In this document: piece by piece, positions 9,671 to 17,242 of the stretch
Position numbering within the stretch: the first letter of the stretch is position 1
Layout: each line of letters opens with the position of its first letter
Assembly (NCBI GenBank): GCA_963707695.1
Contig: CAVPQY010000006.1
Location: 310,001 to 374,000, forward strand
Source: JAOPZW01 sp963707695
Lineage (GTDB): Bacteria; Actinomycetota; Thermoleophilia; Solirubrobacterales; Solirubrobacteraceae
Direction of reading: 5' to 3'
DNA: 64,000 nt
Translations under genes and position numbers: made by a program
The notes under the pieces: generated by a model
The model's input: the letters and a program-made list of their open reading frames with translations, nothing else
Databases searched by the model: none
Told to the model about the DNA's origin: nothing

Positions 9671-9993
9671 TGCGCCCCCCCGGCCAGGTTGAGGCCGACC
9701 ACGCCGGCCACGATGAGCCCGAGGGAGGCGAACTTCACGACGGAGGAGGGCTCGCCGAAGGCGAGGATCCCGACGACCGCGATGAGCGCCGTGCCCACGG
9801 CGCTCCAGACGGCGTACACGTAGCCCACCGGGAGGTCGCGCAGGACCAGGGCGAGCAGCCAGAAGGAGAGGGCGTAGCCCGCCACGACGACGAGCGAGGG
9901 CAGCGGGCGGGAGAACCCGTGGGAGTCGCGCAGGGCGATCGTCCCGACGACCTCGGCGACGATCGCGGCGGAGAGGAGGAGGCCGGTCGGCAT
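9667..9993 (-). CDS. Small multidrug resistance (SMR) efflux protein
   Basis: 108 residues in four membrane helices. The proton- and drug-binding glutamate Glu14 is present in AAIVAEVVGT, and the conserved YAVWSAVGT loop follows. It belongs to the EmrE/QacE/SugE family of dual-topology proton antiporters for cationic compounds. The SMR ATG directly follows the operator palindrome. The TetR gene overlaps its stop, so efflux gene and repressor form a self-regulated unit. Substrate and subtype (Qac or Gdx) cannot be fixed from sequence alone. Confidence 0.92.
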   Translation of the reverse strand: MPTGLLLSAAIVAEVVGTIALRDSHGFSRPLPSLVVVAGYALSFWLLALVLRDLPVGYVYAVWSAVGTALIAVVGILAFGEPSSVVKFASLGLIVAGVVGLNLAGGAH

Positions 9994-10013
9994 AGTGGTA
10001 CCATCGTACCACT
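9994..10013. promoter_or_regulatory. TetR operator palindrome abutting the SMR start
   Basis: Perfect inverted repeat AGTGGTAC - CATC - GTACCACT touching the A of the SMR ATG. On the minus strand a TACGAT -10 element (10008 to 10003) lies inside it, so a bound repressor would cover the -10 region and the transcription start. There is no room for a Shine-Dalgarno sequence. Confidence 0.75.
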
Positions 10014-10043
10014 TAGCGCGCTGGAGCCCCCGCCGTGCGCGCC

Positions 10044-10049
10044 TAGAAT
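10044..10049 (+). promoter_or_regulatory. -10 element (TAGAAT) for def
   Basis: TAGAAT is 6 bases before the def ATG, the spacing expected for a transcript starting on the start codon itself. Confidence 0.55.
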
Positions 10050-10055
10050 GGGGCC

Positions 10056-10655
10056 ATGGCCGAGGTGCAGCAGTCCCCGGACGTCGCCGACGAGGTCGGC
10101 GAGGTCGAGGCCGGCCCGCCGCCGCTCGACCCCGAGACCAGGGCGCGGCGCGAGGCGGCGCTCGCCCACGTGCGCCAGTACGGCGACCCCGTCCTGCGCT
10201 CCGAGGCGCGCCGCGTCGAGGTCTTCGACGACGCCCTGCGGGCCGAGGTCGAGGAGATGGGCCGCCTCATGCACGACGCGCTCGGCATCGGCCTCGCCGC
10301 GACCCAGGTCGGTCGCCTCTCGCGCCTGCTCGTCTACCGCGTCGAGCACGACGGGCCCGTCCTGGCGCTCGTGAACCCCGTCCTCGAGTGGTCCTCCCGC
10401 GATGAGGACGTCATGGAGGAGGGCTGCCTGAGCCTGCCCGGCGTCCACGTCGACGTCGAGCGCCCGCTCCACGTGCGCGTCCGCGCCCAGGACGCCGACG
10501 GCGACGAGATCACGGTCGAGGCCTCCGGCCTGGAGGCCCGCGTCATCCAGCACGAGATGGACCACCTCGACGGCCGCCTCATCCTCGACCGCGCGCCCCG
10601 CGACCAGCGCCGGGAGGCCATGCGCATCCTGCGCGAGCGGGCCGAGGCGGCTTGA
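10056..10655 (+). CDS. def: Peptide deformylase
   Basis: Fe(II)/Zn hydrolase removing the N-formyl group from nascent proteins. All three motifs are present: GIGLAATQ (about residues 77-84), EGCLSLPG (about 121-128) and HEMDH (about 166-170). The 199-residue form has a 35-residue charged N-terminal extension before the usual start region. It is coupled to fmt by a TTGA overlap, pairing formyl removal with formyl addition as in most bacteria. Confidence 0.96.
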   Translation: MAEVQQSPDVADEVGEVEAGPPPLDPETRARREAALAHVRQYGDPVLRSEARRVEVFDDALRAEVEEMGRLMHDALGIGLAATQVGRLSRLLVYRVEHDGPVLALVNPVLEWSSRDEDVMEEGCLSLPGVHVDVERPLHVRVRAQDADGDEITVEASGLEARVIQHEMDHLDGRLILDRAPRDQRREAMRILRERAEAA

Positions 10656-11476
10656 GGACCACCTTCCTCGGCACGTCAGCGTTCGCGGCGGGGATCCTGC
10701 GCCGCCTGGCCGCCTCGCCGCACCGCCCCGCCCTCGTCGTCACGCGTCCCGACCGTCCCGCCGGCCGCGGACGCCGGCTCACCGCGCCGCCCGTCGCCGT
10801 GACGGCGCGCGAGCTCGGGCTCGAGGTCGACCAGCCGGACTCCGTCAACAGCGAGGAGGCGCGGGCGCGGATCGCCGCCGCCGCGCCCGACGCGCTCGTC
10901 CTGAGCGCCTTCGGCGCGCTCGTGCGCGACCCGCTGCTCTCGGACTACGAGATCCTCAACGTCCACCCGTCGCTGCTGCCGCGCTGGCGGGGCGCGGCGC
11001 CGATCGAGCGCGCGATCATGGCCGGGGACACGGAGACCGGGGTGTCGATCATGCGCCTGGGGCCGGGGCTCGACGACGGCCCGGTGGCCCTGCAGGCCGC
11101 GGTGCCGATCACCCCGGAGGACGACTACGCCACGCTCTCGGCCCGCCTGGAGGACCTGGGCGCCGACCTCCTGCTGCGCGCCCTCGACGAGCGCCCGCCG
11201 TGGCGCGAGCAGGAGGAGGACGGCGCCACGTACGCCGAGAAGCTCACCGCCGCCGACCGGACGCTGGACCCCGACGCCCCGGCCGCCGACCAGGAGCGGG
11301 TCGTCCGCGCGCTGCACCCGCACGTCGGCGCCCGCCTGCGGCAGCCCGACGGGTCGTTCCTCGGCGTGCACCGCGCCCGGGTGGGGGAGGACGGCGGGCT
11401 CGAGCTCCTCGAGGTCCAGCCGCCCGGCGGCCGGCCGATGTCCTACGCCGACTTCCGCCGCGGCCACCGCACGTGA
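10652..11476 (+). CDS. fmt: Methionyl-tRNA formyltransferase
   Basis: Formylates initiator Met-tRNA using 10-formyl-tetrahydrofolate. Core signatures are the N-terminal TTFLGTSAFAAGIL, the catalytic NVHPSLLPRWRGAAPIERA block and the conserved LDDGPVAL aspartate. At 274 residues it is short against the usual 300-320. The deletion falls in the C-terminal OB-like domain, where the strand pair before LEVQPPGGRPMSYADFRRG is missing. TTG start inside the overlap with def; its stop overlaps the IMPase GTG. Activity is likely retained because the catalytic domain is complete. Confidence 0.95.
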   Translation: MRTTFLGTSAFAAGILRRLAASPHRPALVVTRPDRPAGRGRRLTAPPVAVTARELGLEVDQPDSVNSEEARARIAAAAPDALVLSAFGALVRDPLLSDYEILNVHPSLLPRWRGAAPIERAIMAGDTETGVSIMRLGPGLDDGPVALQAAVPITPEDDYATLSARLEDLGADLLLRALDERPPWREQEEDGATYAEKLTAADRTLDPDAPAADQERVVRALHPHVGARLRQPDGSFLGVHRARVGEDGGLELLEVQPPGGRPMSYADFRRGHRT

Positions 11477-12213
11477 CCGACCGCGAGGTCGCCGAGGTCG
11501 CCGCGGCCGCGGCCGGCGTGGCCGCCCTCGCGCGCTTCGGCGGGGCGCTCGACGTCGCCTACAAGTCCTCGGGCGGCGACCCCGTCACCGACGCGGACCG
11601 GGCCGCGGAGGCCGCCGCGCTCGCCGTGCTGCGCGCCGAGCGCCCGCGCGACGCCGTCCTGGGGGAGGAGGGCGGTGCGACCGGCGGCGCCGGAGACCGA
11701 CGCTGGGTCGTCGACGCGCTCGACGGGACGGCGAACTTCCTCCACGGCGTCCCGCACTGGTGCGCGGCCGTCGCGCTCCAGGGCCCGGATGGCACGGTGC
11801 TCGCGGCGGCGGTGGAGGACGCCGTGCGCGGCGAGCGCTTCAGCGCGGCCCGCGGCGAGGTCGTCGCCCGCGCGGCGCCCGTGCCGCCGCTGGACCGCGC
11901 CCTCGTCGCGACCTTCCTGCGTCCGGACAAGGTGGGCCCGGACCGCGCCGGGCCGCTCAGCGCGGCGCTGTGGACGGCGACGGGCGGCCTGCGCTGCACG
12001 GGCTCGGGCAGCCTCGAGCTCGCCTGGGTGGCCGCCGGGCGCCTGGACGCGTGGGTGCAGCCCGACCCCGACCCCTGGGACTGGCTCCCGGGATCGCTCC
12101 TGGTGGAGGCGGCCGGCGGCACGACCGCCGTCGTCGGCGACGGGCCGGCGTGGCACGTCGCCGGGCCGCCGGCGCTCGTCGACGAGCTCGCGACCGTGCT
12201 GGCCCGTCTCTAG
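11473..12213 (+). CDS. Inositol monophosphatase family phosphatase
   Basis: 246 residues of the Li-sensitive, Mg-dependent sugar phosphatase family (inositol-1-phosphate, histidinol phosphate or PAP phosphatases). Metal-site motifs are LGEEGG, WVVDALDGTANF (usual DPLDGT, with Ala for Pro) and the C-terminal PWDWLPGSLLVEAAGG. GTG start in a GTGA overlap with fmt, so co-translated with def-fmt. The substrate cannot be assigned. Histidinol-phosphatase-like activity is possible, as for several actinobacterial members. Confidence 0.88.
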   Translation: MTDREVAEVAAAAAGVAALARFGGALDVAYKSSGGDPVTDADRAAEAAALAVLRAERPRDAVLGEEGGATGGAGDRRWVVDALDGTANFLHGVPHWCAAVALQGPDGTVLAAAVEDAVRGERFSAARGEVVARAAPVPPLDRALVATFLRPDKVGPDRAGPLSAALWTATGGLRCTGSGSLELAWVAAGRLDAWVQPDPDPWDWLPGSLLVEAAGGTTAVVGDGPAWHVAGPPALVDELATVLARL

Positions 12214-12225
12214 CGGGGCCTCCGC

Positions 12226-12906
12226 TCAGGGCGCCAGGCGCTCCCGGCGCCACCCCGCGCCCGCGGCGTCGCCGCCCGCGGCGCTGTCCTCGCGCCGGTA
12301 GCGCAGGCGGTCGTGCAGCCGGCCGCGGCGGCCCTGCCAGAACTCGACGGCGTCCGGGACGACGAGGTAGCCGCCCCAGAAGGGCGGCCGCGGGATGTCC
12401 TGGACGCCCGCGAAGCGGCGCTCGGCCTCGGCCAGGCGCTCGTCGAGGTCGGCGCGGGAGGCGAGCACGGCGCTCTGCGGCGACGCCCAGGCGCCGAGGC
12501 GGCTGGCGCGGGGCCGCGAGGCGAAGTACGCGTCGCTGGAGGCGTCGTCGAGCCGGTGCGCGTGGCCCGTGACGCGCACGGCGCGGCTGACCTCGAGCCA
12601 GCCGAAGGTCAGGCCGACCGCGGGGTGCGCCTCGAGCTCGGCCGCCTTGGCGCTCGCGCGGTTCGTGTAGAAGCGGAACCCGGCGTCGTCCAGGCCGCGC
12701 AGGAGGACGTGGCGGGCCTGGGGACGGCCCGCGGCGTCGACGGTGGCGAGCACCATCGCGTTGGGCTCGACCACCCCCGCGTCCGTGGCGTCCGCGTACC
12801 ACCGCTCGAACTGCGCGATCGGGTCCCGGGCGGCGTCGGCCGGGTCGAGCGGGCGCCCGGCGTAGTCCCGTCGGCGGCGCTGGAGGTCCTCGGCGACGTC
12901 GGCCAT
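12226..12906 (-). CDS. pdxH: Pyridoxamine 5'-phosphate oxidase
   Basis: FMN enzyme oxidising pyridoxine and pyridoxamine phosphate to pyridoxal phosphate. The 226-residue protein carries the family pattern: EPNAMVLATVDAAGRPQARHVLLRG, FYTNRASAKAAEL, the R-x-x-G-x-A-S-P-Q-S motif in SRLGAWASPQSAVL, PPFWGGYLVVP and the C-terminal EFWQGRRGRLHDR. It has a non-standard Gly/Ala-rich insertion before the final WRRERLAP. Convergent with the IMPase gene with 12 bases between stops. Confidence 0.95.
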   Translation of the reverse strand: MADVAEDLQRRRRDYAGRPLDPADAARDPIAQFERWYADATDAGVVEPNAMVLATVDAAGRPQARHVLLRGLDDAGFRFYTNRASAKAAELEAHPAVGLTFGWLEVSRAVRVTGHAHRLDDASSDAYFASRPRASRLGAWASPQSAVLASRADLDERLAEAERRFAGVQDIPRPPFWGGYLVVPDAVEFWQGRRGRLHDRLRYRREDSAAGGDAAGAGWRRERLAP

Positions 12907-12914
12907 CGCTGCGG

Positions 12915-12920
12915 ACCGTA
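12915..12920 (-). promoter_or_regulatory. -10 element (TACGGT) for pdxH
   Basis: Minus-strand TACGGT ends 8 bases before the pdxH ATG. Confidence 0.45.
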
Positions 12921-12974
12921 CCGTCGCGGCGCCTGAGCGGCGGGGCGGGCGGAGTCGACCGGCCCTGCCACCCT

Positions 12975-14192
12975 GTGGCCGTGGCCCACGCCGCCGTCAG
13001 CCCCGCGCGCGCCGCCGCGCACGCCGTCATCCTGCGCACGCTGCGGGACGACGCCTGGGCGGACCGGGCGCTGCGCGCCGAGGCCCGCGGCCTGCAGCCG
13101 CGCGACCGCGCGCTGGCCAAGCGCCTGGCCTTCGGCGCGGTCCAGCGGCGCCTGACGCTCGACTGGGTCGTCGGCGGTGCCACGAAGCCGGGCACGACGC
13201 TCGAGCCGGGCGTGCGCGCCGCGCTGCACCTCGGGCTCTTCCAGCTCCTCTTCCTCGACGGCATCGCCCCGCACGCCGCTGTCACCGAGGCCGTCGAGCT
13301 GGCCAAGCCGTCGCCGGGTCACCGCCTCGTCAACGCGGTGCTGCGCCGGGTCGCCCGCGACGGGGCCGAGCTGCCCGGCGACGACGACCCCGCGGGCGCC
13401 GCCGTGCGCCACAGCCATCCGGAGTGGCTCGTGCGCCGCTGGTGGGAGGAGCTCGGGGCGGAGGCCACGCGGGCGCTCCTGGCCGTCGACAACGAGCCCG
13501 GGGAGCTCGCGCTGCGCATCAACACGCTCGTCACCGACGAGCCGCCCGAGGGGCTCGAGGGCCGGCGGGACGGCGACGCCTTCGTCCTGGCCGGCCCGGC
13601 CGACCTCGAGGCCCACCCGGGCTGGGCGCAGGGCGCCTTCACCGTCCAGTCGCGCGGCGCCCAGCGGGTCGCGGCGACCGTCGCCCCGCAGCCCGGTGAG
13701 CGGGTCCTCGACCTCTGCGCTGCGCCGGGGGGCAAGACGACGCACCTGGCCGCGCTCATGGGCGGGGAGGGGGAGGTGGTCGCCGTCGAGCGCCACGCCG
13801 GCAGGGCGCGGGCCCTGCGGGCGACGTGCGCGCGCCTGCGGGCCACGAACGTGACGGTGGTCGAGGCCGATGCCGCCGACTTCGCCGACCCCGGCGGCTT
13901 CGACCGCGTCCTGCTCGACCCGCCCTGCAGCGGTCTGGGGACCCTGCGCACGCACCCCGACCTGCGCTGGCACGCCTCCGAGGCCGGGATCACGCGCCTG
14001 GCGTCGTTGCAGGACCACCTCCTCGAGGCCGCCCGCGCGCATCTGCGGGCAGGAGGATCGGGCGTCCTGGTGTACTCCGTGTGCACGATCTCGGCCGCGG
14101 AGGAGCGGCTCCGCAGCCCCGACCACTGGCGCACCCTGCCCCACCTCGACGCAACCGACGGCTTCTACACTGCCCGCGATGGAAGAGCTTGA
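12975..14192 (+). CDS. rsmB: 16S rRNA (cytosine-967-C5)-methyltransferase RsmB
   Basis: 405 residues. An N-terminal NusB-like RNA-binding domain (about 10-140) is followed by a Rossmann methyltransferase (VLDLCAAPGGKTTHLA near residue 245). The two cysteines of the m5C mechanism are visible: LLDPPCSGLGTLR and the YSVCTIS motif. The C-terminus HLDATDGFYTA matches the family's closing strand. The final 14 bases overlap the downstream zinc-ribbon gene. Position before rpe is the conserved order. Confidence 0.94.
   Translation: MAVAHAAVSPARAAAHAVILRTLRDDAWADRALRAEARGLQPRDRALAKRLAFGAVQRRLTLDWVVGGATKPGTTLEPGVRAALHLGLFQLLFLDGIAPHAAVTEAVELAKPSPGHRLVNAVLRRVARDGAELPGDDDPAGAAVRHSHPEWLVRRWWEELGAEATRALLAVDNEPGELALRINTLVTDEPPEGLEGRRDGDAFVLAGPADLEAHPGWAQGAFTVQSRGAQRVAATVAPQPGERVLDLCAAPGGKTTHLAALMGGEGEVVAVERHAGRARALRATCARLRATNVTVVEADAADFADPGGFDRVLLDPPCSGLGTLRTHPDLRWHASEAGITRLASLQDHLLEAARAHLRAGGSGVLVYSVCTISAAEERLRSPDHWRTLPHLDATDGFYTARDGRA
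14166..14171 (+). promoter_or_regulatory. -10 element (TACACT) for the zinc-ribbon gene, inside rsmB
   Basis: TACACT lies 7 bases before the ATG at 14179, within the last codons of rsmB. An internal promoter is possible in addition to read-through. Confidence 0.45.
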
Positions 14193-14400
14193 GCTCGGCC
14201 TGCGGTGCCCGTCGTGCCACGAGCCGTGGCTGCGCCCCTCGAACCTCGCCGGGCGCTACCGCTGCGTGAACTGCCTCCACCGCTTCGAGCTGCGCTCCGT
14301 GTGCCCCGACTGCGGCGAGCACTCCACGATCGTGCGCATGTCGAGCACCGCGACCACCGTCTGCAACCACTGCGGCGGGTCCATGCTCCTCGAGGTCTGA
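14179..14400 (+). CDS. Double zinc-ribbon protein, YfgJ-like
   Basis: 73 residues with four CxxC knuckles (Cys10/13, 29/32, 42/45, 62/65), enough for two zinc sites. Spacing and the CPSC ... CVNC ... F ... CPDC ... C layout resemble the small E. coli YfgJ/DUF1407 zinc-ribbon protein, whose function is unknown. It overlaps rsmB by 14 bases and rpe by one base (TGATG), so rsmB, the ribbon protein and rpe are tightly packed. A nucleic-acid or protein-binding role is inference. Confidence 0.8.
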   Translation: MEELELGLRCPSCHEPWLRPSNLAGRYRCVNCLHRFELRSVCPDCGEHSTIVRMSSTATTVCNHCGGSMLLEV

Positions 14401-15086
14401 TGCGCCGCATCGCCCCGTCCATGCTGGCCGCGGACTTCGGCCGCCTGCGCGAGCAGGCCCAGCAGGTCATCGCGGCCGGCGCCAGCGTCCTGCACGTCGA
14501 CGTCATGGACGGGCACTTCGTCCCGCCGCTGACGATGGGCCCGAGCGCCTGCGAGGCGCTGCGCGGCCTGGGCGCCCACCTCGACGTCCACCTCATGGTC
14601 GAGCACCCCGAGCGCCACGTCGAGGCGTTCGCCGACGCGGGCGCGGGGACCATCATCGTCCACGCCGAGGCGACGCCGCACGTCGACCACGTGCTGCGCA
14701 GCATCCGCGCGGCCGGCTGCCGGGCCGCCCTGGCGCTCAACCCGGGGACGCCCCCAGAGGTCGTGCGCGAGGTGCGCGGCGAGCTCGACCAGGTGCTCTG
14801 CATGACCGTCAACCCGGGGTGGGGCGGCCAGGCCTTCATCCCGGCCTCGCTGGACAAGCTCCGCCGGCTGCGGGAGCTGGTCGGCGACGACCTCGAGCTG
14901 GAGGTCGACGGGGGGATCGACGAGACGACGGCCGGCCCCTGCGCCGAGGCCGGCGCGACGCTGTTCGTGGCCGGCACGGCGATCTTCCGCCACGACGACC
15001 CGGGCGCCGCGCTGCACCGCATCGCCGCCGCCGTGGGCGCGCTGACGACGGCGGCGGGTACGGCTAGCACCACCTCCCCCCGGTGA
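14400..15086 (+). CDS. rpe: Ribulose-phosphate 3-epimerase
   Basis: Interconverts ribulose-5-P and xylulose-5-P in the pentose phosphate pathway, which feeds the riboflavin precursor ribulose-5-P. TIM-barrel motifs: IAPSMLAADFG, the metal/catalytic HVDVMDGHFVPPLTMGP, DVHLMVEHPE, MTVNPGWGGQ and EVDGGIDE. 228 residues, typical. Starts by TGATG overlap with the zinc-ribbon gene and ends in a GTGA overlap with the receiver gene, which ties a metabolic gene to a signalling module. Confidence 0.96.
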   Translation: MRRIAPSMLAADFGRLREQAQQVIAAGASVLHVDVMDGHFVPPLTMGPSACEALRGLGAHLDVHLMVEHPERHVEAFADAGAGTIIVHAEATPHVDHVLRSIRAAGCRAALALNPGTPPEVVREVRGELDQVLCMTVNPGWGGQAFIPASLDKLRRLRELVGDDLELEVDGGIDETTAGPCAEAGATLFVAGTAIFRHDDPGAALHRIAAAVGALTTAAGTASTTSPR

Positions 15087-15460
15087 CGCCGCCGCCAGAC
15101 TCATCCCAGGTGACCACGACCGTCCTCATCGTCGACGACCACCCGACCTTCCGGGCGACGGCGCGCATGCTCCTGGAGGCCGAGGGCTACGACGTGGTCG
15201 GCGAGGCCCCGGACGGCCAGAGCGGCATCGACCAGGCCCGCAGCCTCGGGCCGGACGTCGTGCTGCTCGACGTCAACCTGCCCGACCTCGACGGGTTCGC
15301 CGTCGCGGAGCGGATCACGGCGTTCGACGGCGCGCCCGCGGTCGTCCTCGTCTCGAGCCGCGACCCCTCGGACTTCGGCCCGCTCGTCCGCGGCAGCGGG
15401 GCCCGCGGGTTCATCCCCAAGGGCGAGCTCTCGGGCGCGGCGATCGCGGAGCTGCTGTAG
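15083..15460 (+). CDS. Single-domain response regulator receiver
   Basis: 125-residue CheY-like protein with no output domain. Acidic pair Asp18/Asp19, phospho-acceptor Asp63 in VVLLDVNLPDLDG, a conserved Ser in VLVSSRD, and Lys in RGFIPKGEL. GTG at 15083 overlaps the rpe stop; an alternative GTG at 15110 would trim nine residues. It directly precedes a histidine kinase and a LuxR-type regulator, so it may act as a phosphate sink or intermediate for that kinase. Confidence 0.88.
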   Translation: MTPPPDSSQVTTTVLIVDDHPTFRATARMLLEAEGYDVVGEAPDGQSGIDQARSLGPDVVLLDVNLPDLDGFAVAERITAFDGAPAVVLVSSRDPSDFGPLVRGSGARGFIPKGELSGAAIAELL

Positions 15461-15463
15461 GTC

Positions 15464-17242
15464 ATGCTGGCCCTGCGGCGGGCGCTGCTGGCGCTCCTCG
15501 CGCTCGGCGTCATCTTCGCCGGGCTCGACGTCGCGATCATCCTCATCTCGCGCCACGAGGCGCACAAGCTCGCCACGGTCCTGCTCGGGGTCGCCGTGGG
15601 CCTGTCCTACATCGGCGTGGGGGTCGCCGCGTGGTGGCGGCGGCCGCTGAACCGCTTCGGGCCGCTCATGACCGCGGTCGGGTTCGCCTGGTTCCTCAAC
15701 GGCCTGCAGGAGGCCAACTCGGCCGGCCTGTTCACGATCGGCCTCTACCTCGGGCCGCTCTTCATCGTCCTGGCCACCCACATGGTGCTGACGTTCCCCT
15801 CGGGGCGCCTGGAGACGACGGGCCAGCGCGTCGTGGTGGCCGCCTTCTACCTCGCCGTCCTCTTCGTCGCGCTGCCGTACTACGTGCTCGGCGGCGACGT
15901 CGGGAAGGGGCTCGACGGCCCCAACCCCGGCAACGCGTTCGCGCTCTTCGACGGGGCCGACGTGGCGGAGGTCTTCGGCTACGTCGCGACCTTCGTGGCG
16001 ATCGTGTGCCTCGGGGCCGCGGCCGTCCTGGTCCTGCGCAAGCTGCGCGACGCCACCCCGGCCCAGCGCCGCCAGCAGGCCCCGATGGTCGTCACCGGGC
16101 TCGTCCTCCTGCTCCTCCTGCTCCTGAGCGTCGTGCTCGACACCGCCGGGGCGAAGGCCGCCTCGGACACCCTCGACTACGCCGCCGTCGGCGCCTTCGC
16201 GATCCTGCCCTACGCCTTCCTGGCCGGCCTCGTCCGCAGCCGCTACAGCCGCGCCGGGGCCGTCGGGGAGCTCATCGAGGCGCTCAACGACCCCGACCGG
16301 CGCGTCGAGCTGCGCGACGCGCTGGCGGAGGCGCTCGGCGACCCCACGCTCGGCCTGCTCTTCTGGCGCGAGTCGGCGGGGCAGTACGTCACGGCGGACG
16401 GGCGGCCCGTCGAGCTGCCGGGCCCGGGGTCCGGCCGCGCCGTCACCGAGGTCCGGGCGCGGCGCGGGTCGGGGGAGGGCGACGGCGCGCTCGTCGGCGC
16501 CATCGTCCACGAGGAGGCGCTGGTCGAGGAGCCCGAGCTCGTCCGCATGGTGGCCGGGTCGGCCGGCCTGGCGCTCGACAACGAGCGCCTGCAGGCCGAG
16601 CTGCGAGCCCGCGTGGAGGAGCTCCAGCGTTCACGCGCCCGGTTGCTGGACATCTCGACCTTCGAGCGCCGCCGGCTCGAGCGCGACCTGCACGACGGCG
16701 CCCAGCAGCGGCTCGTGGCGCTGTCGCTCCAGCTCAGCCTGGCCGAGCGCAAGCTGGAAAGCGACCCCGACGTCGCCGGCCGCCTGCTCACCGCCGCGCG
16801 GGAGGAGCTGTCGACCGCGCTGGGCGAGCTGCGCGAGCTCGCGCGGGGCATCCACCCGGCCATCCTGACCGACCGCGGGCTGGGTCCGGCGTTGCAGGCA
16901 CTCGCCGAGCGGGCGCCACTTCCGGTAGACCTCTCCGCCATGCCGCAGGAGCGCCTGCCGCCGTCCGTCGAGGCGGCCGCCTACTTCGTCGTGTCGGAGT
17001 CGCTGACCAACGTGGCCAAGTACGCCCACGCGCAGCACGCCGTCGTCTCGATCGCCCAGGACGACGGCTACGCCGTCGTGGAGGTCCGCGACGACGGCGT
17101 CGGCGGGGCCGACCCGGGCGACGGGACCGGGCTGCGGGGCCTCGCGGACCGCCTCGCGGCGCTCGACGGCCGCCTCGAGGTCCACTCGCCGCCCGGCCGC
17201 GGGACCCTCGTCCGGGCCAAGGTGCCATGCGCGTCGTCCTAG
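15464..17242 (+). CDS. NarL-family sensor histidine kinase, polytopic
   Basis: 592 residues. About eight hydrophobic segments (residues 5-257) form a membrane sensor, followed by a GAF-like linker and a dimerisation/phosphoacceptor domain of the HisKA_3 type with His410 in ERDLHDGAQQRL. The ATPase domain has ESLTNVAKYA (N box) and DDGVGGA...GTGLRGLADR (G boxes). No large extracytoplasmic domain is seen, so sensing probably occurs within the membrane. The stop overlaps the downstream regulator by 16 bases, marking a cognate pair. The stimulus is unknown; the adjoining ABC exporter suggests envelope or antibiotic stress. Confidence 0.92.
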   Translation: MLALRRALLALLALGVIFAGLDVAIILISRHEAHKLATVLLGVAVGLSYIGVGVAAWWRRPLNRFGPLMTAVGFAWFLNGLQEANSAGLFTIGLYLGPLFIVLATHMVLTFPSGRLETTGQRVVVAAFYLAVLFVALPYYVLGGDVGKGLDGPNPGNAFALFDGADVAEVFGYVATFVAIVCLGAAAVLVLRKLRDATPAQRRQQAPMVVTGLVLLLLLLLSVVLDTAGAKAASDTLDYAAVGAFAILPYAFLAGLVRSRYSRAGAVGELIEALNDPDRRVELRDALAEALGDPTLGLLFWRESAGQYVTADGRPVELPGPGSGRAVTEVRARRGSGEGDGALVGAIVHEEALVEEPELVRMVAGSAGLALDNERLQAELRARVEELQRSRARLLDISTFERRRLERDLHDGAQQRLVALSLQLSLAERKLESDPDVAGRLLTAAREELSTALGELRELARGIHPAILTDRGLGPALQALAERAPLPVDLSAMPQERLPPSVEAAAYFVVSESLTNVAKYAHAQHAVVSIAQDDGYAVVEVRDDGVGGADPGDGTGLRGLADRLAALDGRLEVHSPPGRGTLVRAKVPCASS

